NCBI RefSeq assembly: GCF_019703515.2
Contig: NC_059351.1
Coordinates: 19,189,501-19,253,500, forward strand
Direction: 5' to 3'
From: Myxocyprinus asiaticus
Taxonomy: Eukaryota > Chordata > Actinopteri > Cypriniformes > Catostomidae
Length of the DNA: 64,000 nucleotides
Below the pieces are notes generated by a model, which saw only the letters and a list, made by a program, of their open reading frames with translations, was not told the DNA's origin and searched no databases. Below are positions 44,365-56,121 of the stretch, one piece after another (within the stretch, counting starts at the first letter, position 1; each line of letters opens with the position of its first letter). A program made the translations under genes and the position numbers.

Positions 44365-45365
44365 GGCTCAGTATCTAGCCTGCTCAGTGCATCCACGTGA
44401 GAGCTAACAAACTCATTGACTGTTTATACACAGACACTAATTGAAATTTAAAAAGCCACAGGTGTAGGAAATTATCCTTTAATTGCCATTTAAACCTGCA
44501 TGTGTCACCTTGTGTGTCTATAACAAGGCCAAACATTCAAGGGTATGTAAACTTTTGATCAGGGCCATTTGGGTGATTTCTGTTATCATTATGATTTGAA
44601 AAGGAGCCAAACAACTATGTGATAACAAAATGGCTTCATATGATCACTATCCTTAAATAAAAGGATGTCACCCTGATGTCTGTGGTCATGAAGTCATTTG
44701 AGAGACTGGGTTGACCCACCTGAAAGACATCACTGGACCCTTTCTAGATCCCCTTCAGTTTGTTTATCGAGCAAACAGGTCTGTGGATGATGCAGTCAAC
44801 ATGGGATTGCATCATATCCTGCAACATCTGGACAGACCAGGGACATATGCAAGGATCCTTTTTGTGGACTTCAGTTTGGCTTTCAACACCATCATCCCAG
44901 CTATCCTCCAGACTAAATTACACCAACTCTCTGTTCCCACACCTATCTGTCAGTGGATTACCAGCTTTCTGACAGACAGGCAGCAGCTTGTGAGACAGGG
45001 GAAATTCACTTCCAGCACCTGTACAATCAGCACTGGTGCCCCCCAGGGATGTGTGCTCTCCCCCACTACTTTTCTCCCTCTACACCAATGACTGCATTGC
45101 CAATGACCCCTCTGTCAAGCTCCTGAAGTTTGCAGATGACACCATTGTCATCAGCCTCATCCGAGATGACGATGAGTCTGCATACAGAAGGGAGGTTAAA
45201 CAGCTGGCTGTCTGGTGCAGTCAAAACAACCTTGAGCTGAACACGCTCAAAACGGTGGAGATGATTGTGGACTTTAGGAGGAACACCCCAACACTGCCCC
45301 CCCTCACCATTCTAAACAGCACTGTGGCAGCAGTGGAGTCATTCAGGTTCCTGGGCACTACCATT

Positions 45366-47391
45366 CAGGGCTCGACAATAAGGACTGCCCGATGGCCAGG
45401 GGCCAGTGTGAGAAAGATTCAGGCCAGTTGCTAGAACTCTCACTTGCCTGATCGGGCCAGTGCTGCATTTATAGCATTAGTGCAAGCAAACAACAAGCGA
45501 GAGAGCACAAAAATTACACAGCGCAAACAAAGTCTTCTAACTGAGGAGCGAGCGCGAGTATATTTATCTCGCAAAGACGCGCAAATGCATAATATACTGG
45601 ACGCGCCAAGGCACAGTCACGTGCATGCACAAGATCGTGCAGACACCGAGTGCACTCTCCTAGCACTGTCCTCGCTCTTTTCCAAGTGTCTTAGCGGCAG
45701 CTATTACCAATGTGTAGAAAATAGCAGAAAAAAAACCCACTTAATGAATTTCATAGTGGGATTTAACGTCTTGTGTTCACAGTGCGCGAAATCCCCACAA
45801 TTTTCATTTTTTACATGTTGGTGAAAATTAGTAATCCACACATTACAATACAAGAAATCAACAGTTTCTTTCTATAGGACTGAAAATCCATGTCTTTCCA
45901 TGCATATGTCTCATCATCATCTCTCTCCGTGCAGCGTAGACTGTTTAACATGCATGTGCTCTCGTAAAGGGACAGAATGTAAGTTTTATTCCCACTGTAA
46001 AAAAACAAACACATTTTCTCTCAATAATTTGCCATTTGAGATGAAGCGCCGAATGAGACGTGATAAACTTTGTTAAACCCCAGTTATACACATGTCTGGA
46101 AATCACAAGCTGCTCAGTATCCAAAATGTAAGTATACATTTAATTAGGTAATGTTTCAAAACGTAAACATTAATTCGACATGATAATTCCGTTTGATATG
46201 AAAAGAAGCAAGATCACTATAGCTATTAGGCTATTATTATCAGAGCTGTTCAGCTGCAGGTTGAAGATGAATATTTAAAACAGTCTACTTCATTTCATCC
46301 TCATAAAACACCTATTACATGTCTAATTTCTGGACCATACAGGTATTTTTGTTTTTGTTCTTTGTATATCAGTCAGTGTTGGTCTTATTTGGGTTGTCTG
46401 ATTTCATGTTATATACACATTGTTAATTCACAGATTAGGCCTAATGTCTACCTACTGTACATTACACATTACAACCGATTTATTAGCAAGTTTGTTCTCT
46501 CAGCCAATAATGAAATCTTAAACTCAGTGAATAATCTTTGATCCTTCTTGTGAAAACACTACACATGGGCAAAAGTTGCATGACAGCATGACTAAACAGG
46601 TGACTGAAAACCCATCATCTCCTCCACAGAACTCTTGGCTTAAAAGCACATGTGTAAATGGCAGGACGGCTGAGGTTAATATGATGTATTTATGAATTTA
46701 TATCTGTAAAGCGCATATATGGGATTACATAAGGCATAAATCATATCTTGCTAATTATAAATGTGATTCATTTTGGGGGACATTGTATTTTTTATTTTTT
46801 TCTCCCCTTTTTCTCCTCAATTTGGAATGCCCAATTCCCAATGCACTCTTAAGTCCTCGTGGTGGCGTAGAGACTCGCCTCACTCTGGGTGGGGGAGGAC
46901 GAATCTCAGTTGCCTCCGTGTCTGAGACCGTCAATCTGCGCATCTTATCAAATGTCTTGTTGAGCATGTTACTGCGGAGACATAGGGTGTGTGGAGGCCT
47001 AAGCTATTCTCCATGGCATCCACACACAACTCACCACACGCCCCACCAAGAGTGAGAACCACACATTATAGTGACCACAAGAATGTTACCCCATGTGACT
47101 CTCCCCTCCCTAGCAACCGGACCAATTTGGTTGCTCAGGAGACCTGGCTAAAGTCACTCAGCACGCCCTGGATTCAAACTCGCGACTTCAGGGGTGGTAG
47201 TCAGTGTAGTTACTCACTGATCTACCCAGGCCCCTGGGGGACATTGTATTAAAAACATAAGATATGTAAAAAATATTTATCTTTGGACATATTTTTTAAA
47301 ACCATGGTGGAAAAACAGCTATTTGTCTTTTTTGTGTTGGGGCCAGTGAAATTTTTGGCAGGGCCAGTAAAAATCTGAAGCACTGGCCCAA
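45366..47391. mobile_element. hAT-like segment inserted in LINE
   Basis: It begins CAGGGCTCGACAATAAGGAC, a hAT-like terminus, and carries GGGCCAGTG blocks at both ends in similar form (45397 and 47340-47390). The right terminus and a target duplication are not clear, and about 90 bp of LINE is missing at the junction, so later deletion is likely. No transposase is recognised. A SINE lies inside. Confidence 0.5.
46790..47235 (-). mobile_element. tRNA-derived SINE, full length
   Basis: On the minus strand a tRNA-like head (GGGGCCTGGGTAGATCAGTG, A-box about 47208-47226; GAGTTTGAATCC B-box about 47170-47181) leads a 446-bp element ending in a T-rich stretch on the plus strand. A perfect 15-bp duplication GGGGGACATTGTATT flanks it (46775-46789 and 47236-47250). 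It shares its body with the truncated copy at 13748. Confidence 0.9.
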
Positions 47392-47689
47392 AGGAAGTTC
47401 AACCTGCCACAGGCACTGCTGATACAGTTCTACTCAGCAGTCACTGAGTCTGTCCTCTGCACTTCAGTATCTGTCTGGTTTGGTTCAGCTACGAAATCGG
47501 ATATCAGAAGACTACAAAGGACAGTTCGGACTGCTGAGAGGACTATTGGTTGCCCCCTGCCCTCCCTTCAAGAACTATACACTTCCAGAGTGAGGAAAAA
47601 GGCTGGAAAAATCACTCTGGACCCCACTCACCCTGCCCACTACCTTTCTGAATTGTTGACCTCTGGCCGACGTCTGTATGTGTATTTAT

Positions 47690-47736
47690 ATATGTATGTA
47701 TATATATATATATATGTGTATGTATGTGTATATGTA

Positions 47737-47782
<46 letters not shown>
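47690..47782. repeat. (TATG)n/(TG)n/(TA)n compound microsatellite
   Basis: In the 3' UTR of the LINE at 44664-47969. Confidence 0.95.
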
Positions 47783-47786
<4 letters not shown>

Positions 47787-48069
47787 ATTGTGTATTCTAT
47801 ATATACTTTTTCTTTTCAATATTTATTTATTTTTATTCAATTTTAATTATTTTTTTAAAAGTCTTGTTGCTGTTTTGTATTGTTGTGTACTGGAAGCTCC
47901 TGTCACCAAGACAAATTCCTTGTATGTGTAAGCATACTTGGCAATAAAGCTCATTCTGATTCTGATTCTAAAAGACAGTTTTTTTGCATGATCAGTCATA
48001 TTTTCAAAATCAATGACAAAATTTCACAATTTCTGCCAGGTATGCAAACTTTTGAGCACAACTGTATGC

Positions 48070-49376
48070 TTCTATGCTTCTGGCTACAGAACAGGGCACA
48101 GCACTGAATCTGCTCTCCTGAAAGTGGCAAATTAAGTGTGCCGTTCTAGTTTTGCTAGATCTCAACGTGGCCTTTGACACGATTGACCACACCATCCTTC
48201 TGAAGTGTTTACAGCAGTGGGTTGGAATTCAGGGTAGTACACTTAATTTGTTTGCCTCTTATCTCAAAAATAGATCTTTTTCAGTTGAGATTGGAAACTT
48301 TTCTTCATCTTCTTCATCTATTACCTGTGGAGTACCTCAAGGCTCCATTTTAGGCCCTGTTCTATTTTCATTATATATGCTTCCTTAGGTGCTATTTTTC
48401 ATAAACACAACATCTCATATCATTGCTATACAGATGACACTCAGCTCTATCTTCCGATCGTATCAAATTGCCTTACAATCTTTGTATGATTGTCTTGAGG
48501 ACATTAAAAGCTGGATGGCAGCCAACTTTCTACAGTTAAACAAATCTAAGACAGTAGTCCTAGTTTTTGGCCCTCCTAATTCCATTACAATGGAAATTTG
48601 GGACCTTTATTTTCAAACTTACATTCTCAAGCAAGAAATCTAGGTGTAATTTTTGATTCAGCTCTAAAATTCGATAGACAAATAAACTCTGTGGTCAAAG
48701 GCAGCTGTTTTCAACTTAGGACTATCGCTAAGTTAAAAACATTTTTAACTTTTAAAGATTTGGAGACTGTGATTCATGCTTTTATTTCTTCGAGACTTGA
48801 TTATTGTAATGCACTTTATTTGGGTGTTTCTTAATCCTCTCTGTCACGCCTTCAGCTGGTTCAAAACGCTGCTGCTAGGCATCTGACTGGTACCAGAAAA
48901 AGAGATAGTATCTCTCCAGTGCTGGCTTTTCTTCACTGGCTTCCTGTCCAATACAGTTTGTTTACAAGGGCTTGCATGGTCTGGCACCTGAGTACATTTC
49001 TAAGTTAATTTCTCTGCATAATCATCTAGACCTTTACGGTCATTAAATAGTTTACAGTTAACTGTTCCTATATTAAGATTAAATTTGAAGGGTGACTGAG
49101 CCTTTTCAGTTGCAGCAACAAGGCTTTGGAATAAGTTGCCTTTACATATTAATTCTGCTTCAACACTTGATGATTTTAAATCACTTCTTAAAACACACTT
49201 TGATACTTTGCAATTGTAACATTATTACTTTTACTGTTTTGTGTACTGTTTTTATCTCTTTTTGTGAATGTTGTTCTGGTATTCTACATACCTTTTTAAC
49301 TAGTTTAATTGTACAGCACTTTGGCCAACAGTTGTTGTTTTTAAATGTGCTATATAAATAAATCACGCTGTTTTCT
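48070..49376 (+). mobile_element. L2-like LINE fragment, RT and 3' end
   Basis: Starts at [15 protein letters not shown] and reads [40 protein letters not shown], then a frame change and a YTDD box (CYTDDTQLY, 48425) where YADD is usual. Thumb and C-terminal sequence (SRLDYCNALYLG, RLQLVQNAAARHLTG) follows, then 3' UTR ending TGTGCTATATAAATAAA. It is 5' truncated and full of stops. It is a different subfamily from the other two CR1/L2-like LINEs. It begins within a few bases of the Tc1 right end. Confidence 0.82.
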
Positions 49377-49650
49377 TTTGTCATATGTCCATGTAAGTTT
49401 CCTTAAAGGGGAAGCATCATCATTGTTGAGTGTCCTCTGACACCTAACGGTAGGCATTGCTCATTACATTCCGTATTTCATTAACATCACAATGCAGACT
49501 GTGCTCAAATACAAGATATTATTAAATCAAATCAAGGTATTATTTCCATATCCAGCTATGTCACATGTTTTATTTTATGAGAGTCATCTGTCATCAGAAC
49601 AGTGGAGAGATTTGTATTATAATCGCTCACTGGAACTATTAATCATTTTA
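49377..49650. other. Unassigned sequence
   Basis: No gene or repeat recognised. Confidence 0.5.
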
Positions 49651-49654
49651 TTAA

Positions 49655-50380
49655 AGCTACACTATGTAACAATTTTTTGTTAAAAAATAACAAAATGTTA
49701 TTAATGTGAGAGTGTAACAAAAATCCATCTTCCAAACCATGTCTTTACCCAAATACACTTTGATAAACCTATAATAATGATTTATATTTTAGAGCTGTCG
49801 GGGCAGATTTCGCGGGAAATTGCATACATACGTCATTGGCCCGTGCGTGTTCACTTCATATCTGTACACAGAGAAAACAAATCATTTAGTCCTAGGCTTG
49901 CCAAGGACATGTGAGTCTTGAAATGATGTTGACCACTGGTTGGTAACAATGACAATCTACAAATTAGTTACTACCATGGTCTATTTGGCCAGAATGTCCT
50001 GCAGTTATAAAAGCTTTACAAAGTTTGACCTTAGACTAGCAATCGTTATGTCTAATGTTAAAGAACGTTGCCTAACTTTTGTAACGTCATTTATTTAAAA
50101 ACATGAATGTTTCCAATAAATCAAAACAACAGCATACGATATGGCACTTACCTGCTCAGATGACATGTTTTCGGATATCTGTCTTTTCCTTTCTTTTATT
50201 ATTTATTTGTCCATTCGCTCTGATAAGATGTCCTGTATCCATGTGTACACCGATGCCTTGAAACACATTCTTCCATGCAGAGGAAAAGAGCCAAAGCACA
50301 ACCAAAACAATGTTCTTCTGCAAGACGAATGCAGTTTTATTTTTTAACTTCTAGAGGGCCAAAAGTTACATAGTGTAGCT
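49655..50380. mobile_element. TTAA-flanked non-autonomous DNA transposon
   Basis: AGCTACACTATGTAAC at the left is exactly mirrored by GTTACATAGTGTAGCT at the right (16-bp perfect inverted repeats). TTAA flanks both sides (49651-49654, 50381-50384), the duplication of piggyBac and Kolobok transposons. 726 bp; no convincing transposase ORF. Confidence 0.85.
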
Positions 50381-50384
50381 TTAA

Positions 50385-50787
50385 TGTAGCACCATGAAGC
50401 TTTAAACAATGGGGCCTTTCTATACTTTGGGGATGTTTTTACTAACATTCGATTTCCAAGCTTTATTACTCAAGTTTCTACATACAGTTCATTTTCTGCA
50501 TCTGCTGGTATATAATATAAGCTCCCCATCAATGCTCTCTACGTTAATCAACATATGTGTTCACTATATGTGCTTGTGGTTTGAACAGTAACATATAGTA
50601 GCAAGTAATTAAGATATATGCATACTTTATTGGGATAAAACAATGCTGGCAGCACAAACGGGCTGGCAGTGCAAATGTGCCGTCCAGGTGCTGAAACTGT
50701 GGCTTGTCTTCTGCCATGCGACTAAGCATCTGACAACACTGTGACCACAGTGTGTTTTCTGCTATCGACTCAGTACACCATCAAACA
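50385..50787. other. Unassigned sequence left of DIRS copy 3
   Basis: No gene or repeat recognised. Confidence 0.5.
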
Positions 50788-51071
50788 TCATGGTTACTTG
50801 TGTAACCTCCATTCCCTGATGGAGGGAATGAGATGTTGTGTCAATGTAGTGACACTAGGGGTCACCCTTGGGAGCCCGAGACACCTCTGGTCTTTGATAA
50901 AAGGCCAATGAAAATTGGCGAGTGGTATTTGCATGCCACTCCCCCAGACATACAGGTATAAAAGGAGCTGGTATGCAACCACTCATTCAGGTTTTATGCT
51001 GAGGAGCCGATATAAGGTCCGGCCATTTCAGCAGGTAGTTCAGCATTGTGGCAGGAGGGACACAAGTCTTG

Positions 51072-51170
51072 TTCCCTCCATCAGGGAACGGAGGTTACAC
51101 AAGTATACCATGACGTTCCCTATCTGTCACTCACTTGACGTTGTGTCGATGTAGTGACACTAGGGGTCCC
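51072..51170. repeat. DIRS internal complementary region, copy 3
   Basis: The left part (to 51114) is the reverse complement of the terminus at 50788, and the part from 51115 (GTTCCCTATCTGTCAC) is the reverse complement of the terminus at 56121. Their junction at 51114/51115 defines the element ends. Confidence 0.88.
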
Positions 51171-51917
51171 TATACAAAATGCCACAACTGGCTGAACTGT
51201 GTTACGTGAACTGGCGGTGTGTGGTGGGCAGACTACTGTGTGCCTCATAGCCAGCACACCAGGTCGACACGTAACCTCATAGTCATGAGTGTCGAATGGC
51301 CCTTTAGGGAAAAGTCGACTACCCAAAAGATAGAGACAGGCTTAACCCAGTCGTGGCCTCTTTTCCCTTTCTCTTTTTCCACTCCCTAAAAAAGAAGGGG
51401 GATTATCTGACTGGGCCGCCAGGTCTAGTCGGGGGGTGTCCCTCCCAAGAGGAAGACACCGTGGAGACCACACCTCGCCCAAAGAGGGGGGGGATATTTA
51501 AGTGGAAGAATACGTCACATGGTCTTTCCGACCATGTGGAGAGTCTTCAAGGTAGATCCTACCCAACGGGGGAGGAGTTACTACAAACATGGAGACTGGG
51601 GCAGAGGGGCTCTGCCCTAGGAAGACGCAGTTTGCCAACAGGGAAACGAACTAGCGGAAGATATATATCGCATGGGATTAGCCTTACAGGGAACCGCCAC
51701 ATGCGGAGCACCTACCCCAGAACAGGACTCTTAGTTAGCACGTGTACTGGGCCGGCAGCGAGTCTCTCGGAAAACTCGACTGCCACAGGGCTCGGAGAAG
51801 GTCGACAAGGGAACAAAGTTTGTGAACACTACTGGGAATTAATGGCGCACGTCTTAAGCTCCAAGGGAGGTGGAAGGTGCTATGTGCAAGCGATACACCC
51901 AGCCAGCTATCCCAGGC

Positions 51918-52933
51918 TTATCCGCTTGTGTTGCGTGCCACTACCTGGGACGAAACCGGTTACACCTGGAGGTTGTAGAACCTTGCAAAGGTGTTGGGTG
52001 TTGCCCAGCCCGCTGCTCTGCAAATGTCTGTTAGAGAGGCACCTCTGGCCAGGGCCCAGGAAGCGCTACACCCCTGGTAGAATGGGCTCGTAGCCCTACC
52101 AGGGGCGGCATGTCCTGGGCGAGATATGCCATAGTTATGCCGTCAACGAGCCAGTGGGTGATCCTCTGCTTGGAGACAGCGCTTCCTTTCCACTGTGCAC
52201 CAAAGCAGACAAAGAGCTGCTCAGAGATTCTAAAGCTCTGCATTCGATCCAAATACATGCATTAAGCGCGCACCGGACACAGCAACAACAGGGCTGGGTC
52301 TGCCTCCTCCTGGGGCAGCACTTGCAGGTTCACCACCTGGTCCCTAAAAGAGGTGGTGGGAACCTTGGGCACATAGCCCGGTCGGGGTCTCAGGATCCCG
52401 TGAGAGTAACTCGGACCGAACTCCAGGCACGTTTTGCGGACAGAGAACACTTGCAGGTCACCTACCCTCTTGATGGAAATGAGCGTAGTCAGGAGGGCAG
52501 TCTTCAAGAAGAGTGCCTTAAGCTCGGCTGACTGCAAAGGCTCAAAGGGGGCTCTCTGTAGAACCTGAAGAGCTACAGAGAGGTTCCATGAGGGAATGAG
52601 GCGCGGTCTGGAGGGATTCAGCCTCCTGGCACCTCTTAGGAACCTGATGATCAGGTCGTGCTTCCCTAAGGACTTACCGTCGACTGCGTCGTGGTGTGCT
52701 GCTATGGCGGCAATGTACACCTTCAAGGTGGAAGGGGACAGCCTCCCTTCCAACCTCTCCTTCAGAAAGGAAAGCACTGATCCGACTGCGCATCTCTGGG
52801 GGTCTTCGCGTCGGGAAGAACACCACTTAGCACACAGACGCCACTTCAAGGCATACAGGCGCCTCATAGAGGGGGCCCTAGCCTGAGTGATCATGTCTAC
52901 CACCGCGGGTGGTAGACTGCTTAGGTCTTCCAC
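51918..52933 (-). pseudogene. DIRS tyrosine recombinase, one stop and one frameshift
   Basis: The N-terminal core-binding domain (DMITQARAPSMRRLYALKW) and the catalytic Arg (SIKRVGDLQ) are open from 52933 to 52264. A TAA at 52262-52264 follows LLLCPVRA. The frame then resumes (MYLDRMQSFRISEQLFVCFG) and keeps LRAHSTRG with the His and second Arg. A one-base loss after GVA (about 52068) shifts it out of frame, and the final Tyr region follows to the stop near 51918. Copy 2 has the intact equivalent. Confidence 0.88.
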
Positions 52934-54554
52934 ATCCCGTCCAGGGGCCAGACATGGAGATTCCAGAGGTCTGGGTGTGGGTGCCAGAGGGTGCCCCGTC
53001 CCTGAGAAAGAAGGTCCTTCCTCAGGGGAATTCGCCAGGGGGGAGCTGTCGCGAGGAGCGTGAGGTCCGAGAACAACGTCTGGGTGGGCCAGTAGGGTGC
53101 TACCAGGGCGACCTGCTCATCGTCCTCCCTGGCCTTGCACAGGGTCTGTGCAAGTAGGCTCACTGGGGGAAATGCATATTTGCGTAGGCCAGGGGGCCAG
53201 CTGTGTGCCAGCGCATCTATGCTGAGGGGAGCCTTGGTGAGGGCATACCAGAGCAGGCAATGGGAGGATTCTTGGGAGGCGAACAAGTCCACCAGTGCCC
53301 GTCCGAATCGACTCCAAATCAGCTGGATCACCTGAGGGTGGATTCTCCACTCTCCCCTGAGGGTAACCTGCCATGACAGCACGTCCGCTGTAGTGTTGAG
53401 GTTGCCTTCAAACAGGCCAGCACCAACTGGGCGTGCTCGTTCATAAGGCACGCCGTCAAGGAGACAGTTAGTTGAGAATGCGAATGCCCACCTCCCTTAA
53501 TGGAGCAAGGGCAGCCTCTGCGATCTTTGTAAAGACAAGAGGAGACAGGGGCAGGCCAAAAGGGAGGACTTTGTACTGATATGACTGACCCTCGAACGTG
53601 AATCACAGGAAGGGTCTATGTCGAGGAAGGATCGAGACGTGGAAGTACGCATCCTTCAGGTCTACCGCCGCAAACCAATCTTGATGCCAGACGCTCGCCA
53701 GAATGCATTTTTGCATCAGCTTCTTGAACGGGAGTCTGTGTAAGGCCCGGTTCAGTACTCGCAGGTCCAAGATTTGCCGCAACCCACTGCCTTTTTTCGG
53801 TACAATGAAGTAGGGGCTGTAATACACTTTCTTCATCTCGGCTGGAAGGACAGGTTCTATCGCGTCCTTCCGTAGGAGGGTAGCGATCTCCGCACACAGG
53901 GTGGCAGCGTTTACGCCCTTGACCAAGGTGAAGTGAATACCGCTGAACCTGGGTGGGCGCCTGGCGAACTGAATCAGCCGGACGGTCCGGATCAGCCATC
54001 ACGACGGATTGGAAAGCACGATCCACGCGTCCAAGTTCTGCGCGAGGGGGATCAAGGGGACAACGTCGTCGGATGTACCGGCAGGTGGGGCCTCGTGGCG
54101 GGGCGGAGCGCAAGGTGCCACAGCACGTCATGGCCGTGCTGAGTCTAGGGACATAGAAGCACTTACCTGGCTCCTTGTGACCACCTCCGGAACAGCCTGG
54201 GATGGGGGAGGAAGAGGCCTGTCCTCCGTAACCCGTGGAGACTGCCACATCAGGGGCAGCTGTGTGCCACAGCTGGGTGCTCAGGGGCGGAAAGGCCACC
54301 GCTGGAGCACCAATCCTGCAAGAAAAAGCCCGTGGACGGTAGTCGTGGTAACGACCATACACACTGGGTATGTGACCCAGGGAGGAAGGAAGCTGCTCTT
54401 TTGCTGAATTGTTGGGTACCGCAGCCACTTGGGCATGCAGCGAAATCAAACAAAAAGGCAACAAAAGATTTTCCACCCAGCCCTCCACCGGGGGATGGAG
54501 TGGTCTTCTTACCAGCTCCACGTGAGTGGGCTCCCTCATCCCTGGGTTGCCCAT
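52921..54554 (-). pseudogene. DIRS RT-RNase H remnant lacking YLDD
   Basis: The pol start (MGNPGMREPTHVELVRRPLH, 54554) shifts frame several times. The RT fingers and palm start is open at 53926-53603 (YYSPYFIVPKKGSGLRQILD, FAAVDLKDAYFHVSIL). Compared with copy 2, about 170 bp is missing after IRILN (about 53475), removing the catalytic YLDD. Another ~540 bp is missing after LACLK (about 53408), removing the end of RT and most of RNase H. The tail with GNLNTTADVLSWQVTLRGEW and DALAHSWPPGLRKYAFPP remains (53451-52921). This copy could not reverse-transcribe even with repaired stops. Confidence 0.87.
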
Positions 54555-55702
54555 CTCAGGGGCGCTTTGACGACCTCCGTGGGTTCTTCGGTGCCGGCTG
54601 TGAGACGGGTGGTGTCAGCTTCCTGCGGTGGGCTCCACGCCGGGGCCGGGCCGGAGGGGCGGGCTGCGGCGGAACTGGTGCTGTCACTGCAGGGGGACGC
54701 CCTTGGCGACGAGCAGATGGGGTGCGGGATCTTGAGCCGCGCCGGGGCAGGATGTGCCGGATTGCCCATCTGCTGCTTCACCATCGAGAACTGCTGGGCA
54801 AAGTCCTCAACGGTGTCACCGAATAGGCCCGCCTGGGAAATGGGGGCAGCAAGGAACCGTGTCTTGTCGGCCTCGCCCATCTCGACCAGGTTGAGCCAAA
54901 GGTGGCGCTCCTGGACCACTAGTGTGGCCATCGTCCGCCCGAGAGACCGCGCCATGACCTACGTCGCTCGCCGAGCGCAGTTCCTGCATCAAATCTGGGG
55001 CAGAACTACCCTCGTGCAGTTCTTTCAGTGCCTTGGCTTGGTGGACCTGCAGGAGAGCCATGGCGTGCAGGGCAGAGGCGGCTTGTCCAGCAGCACTGTA
55101 GGCCTTAGCCGTCAGGGACAACGTGAGCCTACAGGGCTTGGACGGGAGCTTAGGGCGTCCACGCCAGGTGGCAGCGCTCTGTGGGCATAGGTGCACCGCG
55201 AGCACCTTATCCACCGGGGGAATCGCCGTATAGCCCCTGGCCGCCCCACCATCGAGGGTAGTGAGAGCGGGGGAACTGCAGAATCGGGGCTGGGCAGTAA
55301 AAGGTGCCTCCCACGACTTCATCAGCTCCTCATGCACTTCCGGGAAGAATGGCACTGGAGCGAGGCGTGGCTGCTTTGATCGGCGCTGCGAGTCCTGAAA
55401 CCAATCATCAAGCCACGAGGGTTCAGGGGACAGAGGATGGTTCCACTCTAACCCGACGCTCGCGGCCACCCGTGAAAGCATGTCCGTCATTTCAGCATCG
55501 GCCTGTGACTGGGCAATCTTCTTACGAAAGCAAGCCACGACCGCAACGTTGCCATAGTCATGTTCTCACAGTGAGAACATGAACCATCCACAAAGGCTGC
55601 CTCCATGTGGATTGCACCCAGACACGAAAGACAGCGATCATGACCATCCGAAGTTGAGAGATAACGACCGCAACCAGGAATAACACACAATCGGAAAGCC
55701 AT
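54536..55702 (-). pseudogene. DIRS gag-like ORF with internal deletion
   Basis: The N-terminal Cys/His region (MAFRLCVIPGCGRYLSTSDG, 55702) matches copy 1. About 330 bp of the Ser/Gly/Pro-rich part is missing near 55515, where the sequence jumps to IAQSQADAEMTDMLSRVAAS. The helical domain follows (TLSLTAKAYSAAGQAASALH). A small deletion in the LRSAtDLALRATK region (about 54965) shifts the frame; the downstream part (MARSLGRTMATLVVQERHLW, 54955-54536) is open in another frame. Confidence 0.85.
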
Positions 55703-56121
55703 CTTTAAAAAGACGTTCCATTTGTGCGCTCTTTTAGAGAAATATATACTCTTTTAGAGGGAAAAAGCTCTTTCAGAAAATATACTCTCTACTTTTTCTG
55801 CTGAAGCGCCCAGGGGCGTTCTCTGCAGTGCACCAGTGCAGAGGAGGGAGAAGCCGCTAAAATGCACCGTCAGATCCAGCAGGGGTGAATGAACAGTAGT
55901 TTTCAGCTCAATGAGCATGACCGTTCGGCTCCGAAGAGAAAATCTGAATGAGTGGTTGTATACCAGCTCCTTTTATACCCGTATGTCCGGGGGAGTGGCA
56001 TGCAAATACCACTCGCCAATTTTCATTCAATCATCATACACCAAAGGTGTCTCGGGCTCCCAAGAGTGACCCCTAGTGTCACTACATCGACACAACATCG
56101 AGTGAGTGACAGATAGGGAAC

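Larger units (their letters stand above)
44711..47680 (+). pseudogene. LINE reverse transcriptase, split by insertion
   Basis: RT motifs in order: [48 protein letters not shown] (45010-45070), then a frame change, and KFADDTIVISLI with the catalytic FADD (45128-45140), followed by LNTLKTVEMIVDFRRN. At SFRFLGTTI (45365) the sequence is replaced by a foreign 2-kb segment. It resumes at 47392 with KFNLPQALLIQFYSAVTESV and TIGCPLPSLQELYTSRVRKK, ending in GRRLY near 47680. Compared with the LINE at 5694-9134 about 30 residues at the junction are missing. The enzyme is inactive. Confidence 0.85.
44664..47969 (+). mobile_element. 5'-truncated CR1/L2-like LINE inserted in Tc1
   Basis: It starts abruptly within RT coding sequence at 44664 and ends with AATAAAGCTCATTCTGATTC repeats at 47969. 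Resumption of the interrupted Tc1 sequence on both sides and an AAAAG duplication (44659-44663 and 47970-47974) mark the insertion. The short tandem 3' end rather than poly(A) fits the CR1/L2 group. It is split by a hAT-like segment at 45366-47391. Confidence 0.85.
50788..56121 (-). mobile_element. DIRS-type retrotransposon copy 3, both termini present
   Basis: On the minus strand: 5' terminus at 56121 (GTTCCCTATCTGTCAC), TATAAAAGG box near 55973, gag, RT remnant, recombinase, internal complementary region at about 51072-51170, and a complete 3' inverted repeat to 50788. 50840-51000 is the inverted copy of 55930-56090. Two internal deletions remove the RT catalytic core and most of RNase H. 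No obvious target duplication. Confidence 0.9.

Noticed and set aside
46790..47235. tRNA-like A and B boxes as genuine tRNA genes (also at 62009-62075)
   Set aside because: Both heads belong to SINE retrocopies with SINE bodies and tails; no complete cloverleaf can be folded.
54332..55582. Long plus-strand ORFs opposite DIRS copy 3, and minus-strand ORFs opposite copy 2
   Set aside because: They are GC-rich antisense shadows of gag and pol with no conserved motif.
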